Shown: positions 1 to 7,429 of the stretch, in pieces
How the letters are laid out: the number at the start of each line of letters is the position of its first letter
Numbering within the stretch: position 1 is the stretch's first letter
NCBI GenBank assembly: GCA_023386115.1
Contig: JAEWKL010000506.1
Location: 1 to 16,039, forward strand
DNA: 16,039 nucleotides
Reading direction: 5' to 3'
Source: Pseudomonadota bacterium
GTDB lineage: Bacteria > Pseudomonadota > Alphaproteobacteria > Rhizobiales > Beijerinckiaceae
Position numbers and translations under genes: made by a program
The notes under the pieces: generated by a model
The model's input: the letters and a program-made list of their open reading frames with translations, nothing else
Told to the model about the DNA's origin: nothing
Databases searched by the model: none

Positions 1-24
1 CCCTCCCCCGCAGAGGGGGGAGGG
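1..24. repeat. GC-rich hairpin repeat (CCCTCCCCC/GGGGGAGGG)
   Basis: Positions 1-9 are the exact reverse complement of 16-24, with a 6-nt loop (GCAGAG). The same style of element, pyrimidine arm then purine arm, recurs at 10960-10983. It probably extends beyond the window edge. Such elements are usually intergenic, but here it lies in the open frame of the substrate-binding protein. Confidence 0.6.
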
Positions 25-1885
25 TTGGTGGCGCATCGCCGTCCTGTCCGTTCTGCTACTCTTCATCGGTAGCCCCGCCCTCGCCGCGGAACCCTCCGAC
101 CGCCTGCCCAAGCAACCCCTCGTCGTCGACCTCGCCGCGCAAGGCCGCCAGATCGGCAAGCCCGGCGGCGACATCGTCACCCTGGTCTCGAAGGCCCGGG
201 ACATCCGCTACATCTCGACCTACAGCTACACCCGCCTCGTCGGCTACGACGAGAAGCTGGTGCTGCAGCCCGACATCCTCGAAAAGTTCGAGAATGACGG
301 CGACCGGATCTACACCTTCACCCTGCGCGACGGCCATCGCTGGTCCGACGGCCAGCCCTTCACGGCGGAGGACATCCGCTACTGGTGGGAGGACGTCGCC
401 CTCAACAAGGAGCTGAGCCCCTCCGGCCCACCGGAATTCATGATGGTCGACGGGCAGCTGCCGCGTTTCGAGCTGATCGACGAGCGAAGCGTCCGCTTCA
501 CCTGGGACAAGCCCAATCCCCGCTTCCTGCCGGAACTGGCCTCGCCGCGCGATCCCTTCATCTACCGGCCGGCCCATTACCTGAAGCGCTTCAACCCGCG
601 CTACACGCCGAAGGCCGAGATCGAGCCCCTGGTGAAGCAGGCCAAGGTCAAGGGCTGGGCGGCGCTCCACAACCGGCTCGACGCGATGTTCGAGCAGACC
701 AACCCCGACCTGCCGACGCTCCAGCCCTGGCGCGTCACCAACACCGCGCCGGCGGCCCGCTTCGTCTTCGTGCGCAACCCCTATTACCACCGGGTCGACA
801 CCAACGGGCAGCAATTGCCCTATATCGACAAGGTCAACATGGACGTGGCGGCCGGCGGGCTCCTCGCCGCCAAGGCGAATGCCGGCGAGGCCGACCTCCT
901 GTTTCGCGGCCTCAACATGGAGGACATCCCGATCCTGCGCGAGGGCGAGCGCGCCAAGGGCTACCGCACCCATCTCTGGCCCACGGCCCGCGGCTCGGAA
1001 CTGGCGCTCTATCCCAACCTCACCGTGACGGATCCGGTCTGGCGCACGCTCAACCGCGACCTGCGCTACCGTCGCGCCCTGTCCCTCGCCATCGACCGGC
1101 GCACCCTCAACAACGCCCTGCTGTTCGGCCTCGGCACCGAGGGCAACGACACCGTCGTCGAGAAGAGCCCGCTCTACGAGCCCGAATACCGCACCCTGAA
1201 CGCCGGCTACGACCCGGGGCAAGCCTCCCGCCTCCTCGACGAGATCGGCCTGACGCAGCGCAACGGCGCCGGCATCCGCCTCTTGCCCGACGGGCGCGAA
1301 CTCGAGATCGTGGTCGAGACCGACGGCGAGAGCAGCATGCTCACCGACGGGCTGACCCTGATCGCCGAGTTCTGGCGCGAGGTCGGCGTCAAGCTGTTCG
1401 TCAAGCCGCAGGACCGCACGGTTTTGCGCAACCGCGCCTATTCGGGTGCCGCCGTGATGGTGGCGGCGCAGGGGCTCGACCTCGCGATGCCGACCGCCGA
1501 GATGTCGCCCGACGAGCTCGCCCCGGTTCACCAGGACACCTATGCCTGGCCGAAATGGGGCCAGTACGTCGAGACCAGGGGCAAGGAGGGCGAGCCTTGC
1601 GACATCCCCGAGGCGAAGGTGCTCCTCGACCTCAACGCGCGCTGGATGGCGACCCCGGACAATGCCGAGCAGGCGAAGATCTGGGCCGAGATGCTGAAGA
1701 ACCGGGCCGAGAACCAGTGGGTGATCGGCACCGTCTCGGGCGCGCTGCAGCCGGTCGTGGCCAAGACCCGGCTCCTCAACGTGCCCGACAAGGAGACCTA
1801 TAGCTGGAAGCCGACGGCCCTGATCGGGATCTACCGGATGGACCAGGTCTATTGGGGACCGAACCCGAAGGAGGCCGCGCGGTGA
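2..1885 (+). CDS. ABC transporter substrate-binding protein, family 5 (peptide/oligosaccharide type), 5' partial
   Basis: Periplasmic binding protein that delivers a peptide, opine or oligosaccharide-like ligand to the two permeases encoded next. The frame is open to the window edge, with 627 residues visible. Residues 10-28 form a signal peptide (WWRIAVLSVLLLFIG, then SPALA before AEPSD), so the ATG/GTG-like start at 260 is internal and the true start lies before position 1. Residues about 104-132 carry the family 5 signature (YTFTLRDG, WSDGQPFTAEDI). The length exceeds E. coli DppA/OppA (about 535) and fits the larger oligosaccharide/opine-type branch. It overlaps the next gene by four bases (GTGA), which indicates translational coupling. 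There is no in-frame ATG, GTG or TTG between position 2 and the signal peptide, and the first codons run through a CCCTC hairpin repeat. The family is secure; the ligand is unknown. Confidence 0.9.
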   Translation, partial: PPPQRGEGWWRIAVLSVLLLFIGSPALAAEPSDRLPKQPLVVDLAAQGRQIGKPGGDIVTLVSKARDIRYISTYSYTRLVGYDEKLVLQPDILEKFENDGDRIYTFTLRDGHRWSDGQPFTAEDIRYWWEDVALNKELSPSGPPEFMMVDGQLPRFELIDERSVRFTWDKPNPRFLPELASPRDPFIYRPAHYLKRFNPRYTPKAEIEPLVKQAKVKGWAALHNRLDAMFEQTNPDLPTLQPWRVTNTAPAARFVFVRNPYYHRVDTNGQQLPYIDKVNMDVAAGGLLAAKANAGEADLLFRGLNMEDIPILREGERAKGYRTHLWPTARGSELALYPNLTVTDPVWRTLNRDLRYRRALSLAIDRRTLNNALLFGLGTEGNDTVVEKSPLYEPEYRTLNAGYDPGQASRLLDEIGLTQRNGAGIRLLPDGRELEIVVETDGESSMLTDGLTLIAEFWREVGVKLFVKPQDRTVLRNRAYSGAAVMVAAQGLDLAMPTAEMSPDELAPVHQDTYAWPKWGQYVETRGKEGEPCDIPEAKVLLDLNARWMATPDNAEQAKIWAEMLKNRAENQWVIGTVSGALQPVVAKTRLLNVPDKETYSWKPTALIGIYRMDQVYWGPNPKEAAR

Positions 1886-2907
1886 TCCGCTACCTCGCCC
1901 GCCGCCTCCTCACCATGGCGGTCACGCTGCTCATCATTTCCGCCCTCGTCTTCGTCATCATCAAGCTGCCGCCGGGCGACTTCCTCACCAACCAGATCGC
2001 CGAGCTGCGCTCGCAGGGCGAGGCGGCGTCCGTCGCCAAGGCGCAGTTCCTGATGCAGCAATACGGCCTCGACCGTCCGGTCTGGGAGCAGTACCTGCGG
2101 TGGATCGGGCTGTGGCCCAACCCGGAAGGCGCCTTCAACGGCCTGATCCAGGGCAACTGGGGCTGGTCGTTCGAGTATGACCGACCAGTGCGCGAGGTGG
2201 TGGGCGACGCGCTCTGGCTCACCCTCGTCGTCAACCTCGCGGTGGTGATCTTCGTCCACCTGGTGTCGATTCCGATCGCCCTCTACTCGGCGACGCGGCA
2301 ATATTCGATCGGCGACTACGTGGCGACCTTCATCGGCTATATCGGGCTCGCCACCCCGTCCTTCCTGTTGGCGTTGGTGATGCTGTTCTACGCCAACCGC
2401 TGGTTCGAGGTGTCGATCGGCGGGCTCTACGACAGCGCCTATTCGGGCCTGCCCTGGACCTGGGAGAAGATCCGCTCGCTGCTCGCCCACCTCGTCGTCC
2501 CGACGCTGGTGATCGGTCTGGGCGGCACCGCCGCGATGATCCGGCGGATGCGCGCCAACCTCCTCGACGAGCTGGGCAAGCAATACGTCGTCACCGCCCG
2601 CGCCAAGGGCCTGCCGCCGACCCGGGCGCTGATCAAGTATCCGTTCCGGATGTCGCTCAACCCGTTCATCGCCGATATCGGCAACCTCCTGCCCCACCTC
2701 GTCTCGGGCTCGGTGCTGGTGTCGCTGGTGCTCAGCCTGCCGACCGTCGGGCCGATCCTGCTCGCCGCGCTCAAGAGCCAGGATCAGTTCCTGGCCGGCT
2801 TCATCCTGATGTTCGTGGCGATGCTCACGGTGATCGGCATGCTGATCTCCGACCTGCTGCTCGCCTGGCTCGATCCGCGGATCCGCCTCGGAGGGGACGG
2901 TCGATGA
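1882..2907 (+). CDS. ABC transporter permease, OppB/DppB-like
   Basis: Inner-membrane permease (341 aa) of a family 5-type importer; it forms half of the translocation pore. The start is taken as GTG at 1882, because it follows AAGGAGG at good spacing and overlaps the upstream stop as GTGA; an ATG 30 bases earlier would lie deep in the upstream gene. The N-terminus IRYLARRLLTMAVTLLII is the typical first helix of DppB proteins. Further helices lie near 111-135, 146-170, 201-221, 273-297 and 304-330. The cytoplasmic ATPase-contact (EAA-like) loop is at about 222-260 (RRMRANLLDE, then TARAKGLPP). The protein ends in the usual LDPRIRLG. It overlaps the next gene by four bases (ATGA). Confidence 0.93.
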   Translation: MIRYLARRLLTMAVTLLIISALVFVIIKLPPGDFLTNQIAELRSQGEAASVAKAQFLMQQYGLDRPVWEQYLRWIGLWPNPEGAFNGLIQGNWGWSFEYDRPVREVVGDALWLTLVVNLAVVIFVHLVSIPIALYSATRQYSIGDYVATFIGYIGLATPSFLLALVMLFYANRWFEVSIGGLYDSAYSGLPWTWEKIRSLLAHLVVPTLVIGLGGTAAMIRRMRANLLDELGKQYVVTARAKGLPPTRALIKYPFRMSLNPFIADIGNLLPHLVSGSVLVSLVLSLPTVGPILLAALKSQDQFLAGFILMFVAMLTVIGMLISDLLLAWLDPRIRLGGDGR

Positions 2908-4070
2908 GTCTCGAGTTGCGCGACCGGCCGCACCACTTCGTCGACGCCGCCCCCTTCGATCCCGGCCGCACCGAGCCGGTGGGGGCGGAGAGCAGCGCCG
3001 TCGACCGCGCCTCGTCCTGGCGCCTGACCTGGTGGAAGTTCCGCAAGCACCGGGTCGCCGTGGCGGCGGGGCTGATCCTGATCGCCTTCTACGCCCTGAT
3101 CCCCTTCGTCGAGGTGATCGCGCCCTACAACCCGGCCAAGCGCCACGGCGATTACCTCTACGCGCCGCCGCAATCGATCCACCTGTTCCACGAGGGCCGC
3201 CTCGTCGGCCCCTACACCCACCCCTACCATTTCACCTTCGACATCGAGAGCTTCCAGCGCAAATACACGGTCGATCGCAGCACGGTGCAGCGCTTGCGCT
3301 TCTTCTGCCGCGATGAGGGCTATTCGTTCTGGGGCCTGGTCGATACCGACTGGCACCTGGTCTGCCCGCCGAAGGACGGGACGATGTTCCTGCTCGGCAC
3401 CGACCGGCTCGGGCGCGACCTGCTCTCGCGGATCATCACCGGCACCCGGATCTCGCTCACCGTCGGCCTCGTCGGCATCGCGGTGTCGTTCACGCTGGGA
3501 CTCTTCTTCGGCGGGCTCGCCGGCTATCTCGGCGGTTGGGTCGACAACGTGATCCAGCGCCTGATCGAGATCCTGCGTTCGCTGCCCGAATTGCCGCTCT
3601 GGCTTGCCCTCTCGGCGGCACTGCCGCCGAACTGGAGCCCGATCCTGGTCTTCTTCGGCATCACCCTGATCCTCGGGCTCCTCGACTGGCCGGGCCTCGC
3701 CCGCGCCGTGCGCTCGAAGCTGCTGGCGTTGCGCGAGGAGGATTACGTTCGCGCCGCCGAGCTGATGGGCGCCTCCAAGACCCGGATCATCGCCCGGCAC
3801 CTGATCCCGAACTTCATGAGCCACCTGATCGCCTCGGCGACCCTGTCGATCCCCTCGATGATCCTCGGCGAGACCGCCCTGTCGTTCCTCGGGCTCGGTC
3901 TGCGCCCACCGGTGACGAGCTGGGGCGTCTTGCTGAACGAGGCGCAGAACCTCGCGGCGGTGCAGTTGCATCCCTGGCTGCTGGCACCGATCCTGCCAGT
4001 GGTGATCGTGGTGCTGGCCTTCAACTTCCTCGGGGATGGCCTGCGGGATGCGGCGGATCCGTATCATTGA
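2904..4070 (+). CDS. ABC transporter permease, OppC/DppC-like, with enlarged periplasmic segment
   Basis: Second inner-membrane permease (388 aa) of the same importer. The ATG at 2904 overlaps the preceding stop and follows GGAGGGG. An N-terminal cytoplasmic stretch is followed by the first helix (about 50-73), then by GTDRLGRDLLSRIITG (165-180), the conserved entry to the permease core. The EAA loop is at about 268-300 (SKLLALREEDYVRAAELMGAS). The family hallmark LGETALSFLGLGL is at 321-333. Typical DppC/OppC proteins are about 300 residues. The extra length lies mainly between the first helix and GTDRLGRD (about 75-162), is predicted to be periplasmic, and contains two cysteines (C135, C154). 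YejE-type permeases have a comparable insert. No ATPase gene follows; the operon ends here in this window. Confidence 0.93.
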   Translation: MSLELRDRPHHFVDAAPFDPGRTEPVGAESSAVDRASSWRLTWWKFRKHRVAVAAGLILIAFYALIPFVEVIAPYNPAKRHGDYLYAPPQSIHLFHEGRLVGPYTHPYHFTFDIESFQRKYTVDRSTVQRLRFFCRDEGYSFWGLVDTDWHLVCPPKDGTMFLLGTDRLGRDLLSRIITGTRISLTVGLVGIAVSFTLGLFFGGLAGYLGGWVDNVIQRLIEILRSLPELPLWLALSAALPPNWSPILVFFGITLILGLLDWPGLARAVRSKLLALREEDYVRAAELMGASKTRIIARHLIPNFMSHLIASATLSIPSMILGETALSFLGLGLRPPVTSWGVLLNEAQNLAAVQLHPWLLAPILPVVIVVLAFNFLGDGLRDAADPYH

Positions 4071-4117
4071 TGGGAGCGGACAGGACCTCGTTCGGACCGG
4101 AACCGTTGCAAACGTCT

Positions 4118-4162
4118 TGATCCCACCCAACCACCTCATCCTGAGGTGGTTGGGTGGGATCA
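4118..4162. repeat. Perfect 21-bp inverted repeat between convergent operons
   Basis: Positions 4118-4138 are the exact reverse complement of 4142-4162, with a 3-nt loop (TCC). The core reads CCACCTCATCCTGAGGTGG. It sits between the stop codons of the OppC-like gene (4070, +) and the MalG-like gene (4200, -), where a bidirectional transcription stop would be expected. Neither strand has a T-run after the arm, so it is not a textbook intrinsic terminator. The CCTCATCCTGAGG core resembles dispersed intergenic palindromes common in Hyphomicrobiales (from memory). Confidence 0.75.
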
Positions 4163-4199
4163 TCATCTGTCGAGCGGGTAGAGGCGGGCTCCTGCCCCC

Positions 4200-5024
4200 T
4201 CACCCCCCCTTCACCGCCCCCGCCGTCAGCCCGGCGACGATCTGGCGCTGGGCGAAGACCGTCAGCACCAGGACCGGCAGCGTTACGATCAGCGCCGCGG
4301 CCGCCAGCGGGCCCCAGCTCAGCTGGTCGAACGAGATCATGTTGTAGACCGCGACCGGCAAGGTGCGGGTCTCGCGCCCGGCGAGCACGATGCCGAACAC
4401 GAAGTTGTTCCAGGAGAAGATCACCGCCAGGATCATCGCGACGGCGATGCCGGGCTTGGCGATTGGCAGCGCGACGTAGCGAAACACCTGCCAGCGGCTC
4501 GCTCCGTCGATGAGAGCGGCCTCCTCCAGCTCCAGCGGCGTGGTCTCGAAGTAGCCGATCATGATCCAGATCACGATGGGCACCGTGACGACGAGATGGA
4601 TGATGATCTGCGGCCACAGCGTGCCGAGGAGCCCGAGCCACTGGAACAGCAGGAAGAGCGGGATGAGGTAGGACAGGCCCGGCGTGATGCGGGCGACCAG
4701 GATCACCACCGCGGCCTTGGCGGCCTTCATCCGGGCGATGCCGTAGCCGGCCGGCACCCCGACGAGGAGCGCCAGCCCCGTGGCGGTGCCGGTGACCAGC
4801 AGGCTGTTGAGGAAGTAGGTCGAGAACCGGTTCGACTCGAGCACGTCGACGTAGTTCTTCCAGGCGAAGCGCTCGGGGATCAGGATCGGCGGATAGGCGG
4901 CGTTGTCGATCTCGTACTTGACCGAGAGCGACAGCATCCAGACGAAGAACAGGATCACCGGCGAGACGATCACCAGGACGGCGAAGAGCAGGGCGGCCTG
5001 CTTGAGGAGCCAGCGCCAGTTCAC
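4200..5024 (-). CDS. Sugar ABC transporter permease, MalG-like
   Basis: Inner-membrane permease (274 aa) of a carbohydrate importer of the MalFGK2 type. The start is GTG at 5024, overlapping the upstream permease stop at 5021 (GTGA), with an AGGGAG-like ribosome-binding site. The frame stays open far upstream, but that stretch is only a shadow of the previous gene. The first helix is at about 7-32; other helices lie near 73-97, 105-130, 139-160, 190-212 and 236-258. The EAA loop, which contacts the ATPase, is LELEEAALIDGASRWQVF at 164-181, with VALP at 184-187. It is the last gene of the operon; the following 37 bases lead into the 4118-4162 inverted repeat. The sugar cannot be named from sequence. 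Confidence 0.92.
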   Translation of the reverse strand: MNWRWLLKQAALLFAVLVIVSPVILFFVWMLSLSVKYEIDNAAYPPILIPERFAWKNYVDVLESNRFSTYFLNSLLVTGTATGLALLVGVPAGYGIARMKAAKAAVVILVARITPGLSYLIPLFLLFQWLGLLGTLWPQIIIHLVVTVPIVIWIMIGYFETTPLELEEAALIDGASRWQVFRYVALPIAKPGIAVAMILAVIFSWNNFVFGIVLAGRETRTLPVAVYNMISFDQLSWGPLAAAALIVTLPVLVLTVFAQRQIVAGLTAGAVKGG

Positions 5025-5950
5025 CCGACCGCTCCCTGCGTGCGCTTGCGGACCACCAGGAGGGCGGCGGCGAGCGCGATGATGAGGAGGAAGAACACCA
5101 CGGCGATCGCCGAGCCGTAGCCGACGTCGTAATAGGCGAAGGCGACGCTGTAGAGGTAGATGTTGATCGTCTCCGAGGCGGTGCCGGGCCCGCCTTGCGT
5201 GATCGCGAAGATGATGTCGAAGCTCTTCACCGCATCGATCATCCGGATCATCGCGGCGACGAAGAGGAACGGCGCCACAAGCGGCAGGGTGATGTGGCGA
5301 AATACCTGCCAGAGCGAGGCGCCGTCGATCTGCGCGCTCTCGTAGGGCTCGGTCGGGAGCGCCGCGAGGCCGCCGAGAACGATGAGCATGACGAGAGGCG
5401 TCCACTGCCAGGTCTCGACCAGGACCAGCGACGGAATCACCGTCGCGGGATGGAACACCCAGAGCTGCGGCGGGATGCCGACGAGCGAGAGCAGGTAGTT
5501 CAGCACCCCGAGCTGGGGGTGGAACATCATGGTCCAGACCAGCGCGATGGCGACGGGCGTCGCCATCATCGGCAGGATGAACACGCCGCGCAGGAAGCCG
5601 CGCAGCGGGAACTTGGCGTGGAACACGCAGGCCGCCAGCGTGCCGAGGATCAGGGGCAGCACCACTGAGAGCGCCGTGTAGACCAGCGTCTGCCACACCG
5701 CGTCGAGGAAGCGCGGATCGGTGGGCAGCCGCGCGTAGTTCGACAGGCCGACGAAGGCCGGGTCCGCCCCGACCTTCCACTCGTGCAGGCTCATCCACAG
5801 GGTGAAGGCCCAGGGAAAGACGATCACCCCGACGACGACGACCAGGGCCGGCACCACGAAGGGCCAGTAGCCCGGCGGGCGCCAGCGGGGGGCCGGCGCC
5901 GCGTCGGGCGCCAGCGCGACGGTCGGTGGCGCGAGGCCGGCCCGGGCCAT
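5021..5950 (-). CDS. Sugar ABC transporter permease, MalF/UgpA-like
   Basis: Inner-membrane permease (309 aa) that pairs with the MalG-like protein. The start is ATG at 5950, sharing one base with the upstream stop (TGATG), so translation is coupled to the binding-protein gene. After a proline/alanine-rich cytoplasmic tail (1-28), helices lie near 29-54, 84-108, 120-145, 171-196, 222-245 and 279-300. The EAA loop is EPYESAQIDGASLWQVFRH at 201-219, with TLPL at 221-224. The sequence TQGGPGTASETINIYLY (251-267) is a MalF/UgpA-family feature. It is shorter than E. coli MalF (514) and typical of the two-permease CUT1 importers found in rhizobia. Confidence 0.93.
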   Translation of the reverse strand: MARAGLAPPTVALAPDAAPAPRWRPPGYWPFVVPALVVVVGVIVFPWAFTLWMSLHEWKVGADPAFVGLSNYARLPTDPRFLDAVWQTLVYTALSVVLPLILGTLAACVFHAKFPLRGFLRGVFILPMMATPVAIALVWTMMFHPQLGVLNYLLSLVGIPPQLWVFHPATVIPSLVLVETWQWTPLVMLIVLGGLAALPTEPYESAQIDGASLWQVFRHITLPLVAPFLFVAAMIRMIDAVKSFDIIFAITQGGPGTASETINIYLYSVAFAYYDVGYGSAIAVVFFLLIIALAAALLVVRKRTQGAVG

Positions 5951-7287
5951 CACGCCTTCTCGCTGCGCTCGAGGATCGGCCGGTACTGCTCGGCCGCCTT
6001 CTTCAGCTCGGCCGCCGGGTCGGCCCCCGACAGGGTGGCGGTGACGGCGGAGCCGACGATGTCGCGGAACTCGGCGACCGGCACCACGACGGGCAGGCCG
6101 AGCTTGCTGATCTTGGCCGAGCCGATCACCGAGTCGAGCCACTCGCGCGGCATCTTCACGCCCTGCTGGACCTCCGCGTCGCTGAGGATCGAATCGCGGA
6201 ACGGCACGCCGCCGCCGGCCTGGAGCAGGCGCGCGCCCATGATCTTCGAGACGGCCCACTGGCAATAGAGGTAGCCGGCCTCCTTCTTGGTGCTCGCCGC
6301 CGCGACACCGATGCCGTCGCCGTAGGTGGCGGAGGCGTGGTCCTTCGGACCCTTGGGCACCACGGCGTAGCCGACCTTGCCGACGACGCGGGAGGCGTTG
6401 GGATCCTCGAGCGGCGGCGCCCAGCCGACGCCGTCGAGCCACATCGCCGCCCGCCCCTGCGTGAAGGCCGCCATCGACTCCATCCAGTTGAAGCCGACGA
6501 CGCCGGGGGGCGCAGTCTTGGTGAGCAGGCGCTGGTAGAGCTTCGTCGCCTCCACGGCCTCCGGGCCGTCGATCAGGAGGTTGCCCTTGTCGTCGAGGAA
6601 GCGGCCGCCATAGGCGAGGAAGAACGCGCCCCAGAGCGCCATGTTGGCGTTGCGCAGGCCCCGGCCGACGAAGCCGTAGGTGCCGGCCTTCGGGTCGGTC
6701 AGGGTCTCGGCCGCCCGCATCATGTCGTCGAAGGTTTCAGGATAAGCGACGTTCTTCTTCTGGAACAGCTCCTTGTTCCAGTACAGGATGAAGTAGTCGA
6801 CCGAGAGCGGCAGCGAGCGCATCTCGCCATTCGGCGTCTTGGCGTATTGCAGGCCGGCCGAACTGAAATCGGCCTCCTTCAGCGTCGGCTCGGTGAGGTT
6901 CGGGTCCTTGATGAACCCCGAGAGGTCGGCAAGCCAGCCGGCCTTGTCGAACTGGCGCTTCTGCACGTGGTAGCTCAGGTGCACCACGTCGAAGCTCGGC
7001 CGGCCGGAGGTCAGCTCGATGACGATCTTCTGGCGCTGCTGCTGCTCGGGGATCACTTCGGAGGAGACCTTGATCCCGGTGAGCGCCGTGAACTCGGCAG
7101 CGTGGCGCTGGAGCAGGTCGCCCCGCGGCCCCTTGATCAAGTTGACCTCGAGGGTGGTGCCGGCGTGGCGCTTCCAGTCCACGGCCGCGAACGCCGGTCG
7201 CGCGCCCATCAGACCGAGGCCGGCCGCGGCGGCGCCGGATGCCAGGATGCGGCGGCGGGTCGGCCCGCCGCGAGAAAACTCGCCCAT
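5950..7287 (-). CDS. Sugar ABC transporter substrate-binding protein (MalE/UgpB-like), Tat-exported
   Basis: Extracytoplasmic solute-binding protein (445 aa) that should capture a sugar or polyol for the two permeases that follow. The ATG at 7287 is preferred: AAGGGTGG lies about six to ten bases upstream. A GTG three codons earlier (7296) has the purine-rich site almost touching it. Residues 10-18 (TRRRILASG) form a twin-arginine motif, followed by an alanine/glycine-rich helix and a cleavage site near AFA|AVDW (34/35). The family 1 fold is supported by LPLSVDYFILYWNKELF and by FTQGRAAMWLDGVGW, which matches the conserved F..G.aAM...G motif. It is the first gene of a three-gene operon. The ligand is unknown. 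Confidence 0.93.
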   Translation of the reverse strand: MGEFSRGGPTRRRILASGAAAAGLGLMGARPAFAAVDWKRHAGTTLEVNLIKGPRGDLLQRHAAEFTALTGIKVSSEVIPEQQQRQKIVIELTSGRPSFDVVHLSYHVQKRQFDKAGWLADLSGFIKDPNLTEPTLKEADFSSAGLQYAKTPNGEMRSLPLSVDYFILYWNKELFQKKNVAYPETFDDMMRAAETLTDPKAGTYGFVGRGLRNANMALWGAFFLAYGGRFLDDKGNLLIDGPEAVEATKLYQRLLTKTAPPGVVGFNWMESMAAFTQGRAAMWLDGVGWAPPLEDPNASRVVGKVGYAVVPKGPKDHASATYGDGIGVAAASTKKEAGYLYCQWAVSKIMGARLLQAGGGVPFRDSILSDAEVQQGVKMPREWLDSVIGSAKISKLGLPVVVPVAEFRDIVGSAVTATLSGADPAAELKKAAEQYRPILERSEKA

Positions 7288-7375
7288 CGTTTCCACCCTT
7301 GACGATCCGCCCGGATCTCGTGCCCGGGCTTGTTCGAGGCAGGGCCGGTGCTCCGGTCCCCGTTGCGCTGCGTCA

Positions 7376-7391
7376 GCGGCAGCGCTGCCGC
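7376..7391. promoter_or_regulatory. 16-bp perfect palindrome upstream of sugar-importer operon
   Basis: GCGGCAGCGCTGCCGC is its own reverse complement. It is centred about 96 bases before the ATG at 7287, in the 142-bp gap between the kinase gene and the binding-protein gene. The central CG with flanking AG/CT resembles LacI/GalR-family operators (general knowledge), but GC-rich palindromes can arise by chance and no LacI-type regulator lies in the window. Confidence 0.3.
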
Positions 7392-7429
7392 CGGAGCCTA
7401 GTGCAAGACGAGCGGCCGTGGGAAGCGGC

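Noticed and set aside
260..262. GTG at 260 as start of the substrate-binding protein
   Set aside because: The frame continues upstream with a clear signal peptide and mature N-terminus, so starting here would remove the export signal.
56..1531. Long - strand open frame (491 codons) opposite the binding protein
   Set aside because: It is rich in Arg, Gly, Val and Glu with no recognisable domain or ribosome-binding site, and mirrors the codon-position GC bias of the real + strand gene.
4118..4162. Call as a classical intrinsic terminator
   Set aside because: The stem is strong but no T-run follows on either strand, so it is listed as an inverted repeat with a possible termination role.
5025..5798. 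N-terminal extension of the MalG-like frame (track of Arg/Pro/Ala-rich codons)
   Set aside because: It is a shadow of the MalF-like gene in another frame. The GTG at 5024 with GTGA coupling and a first transmembrane helix is the natural start.
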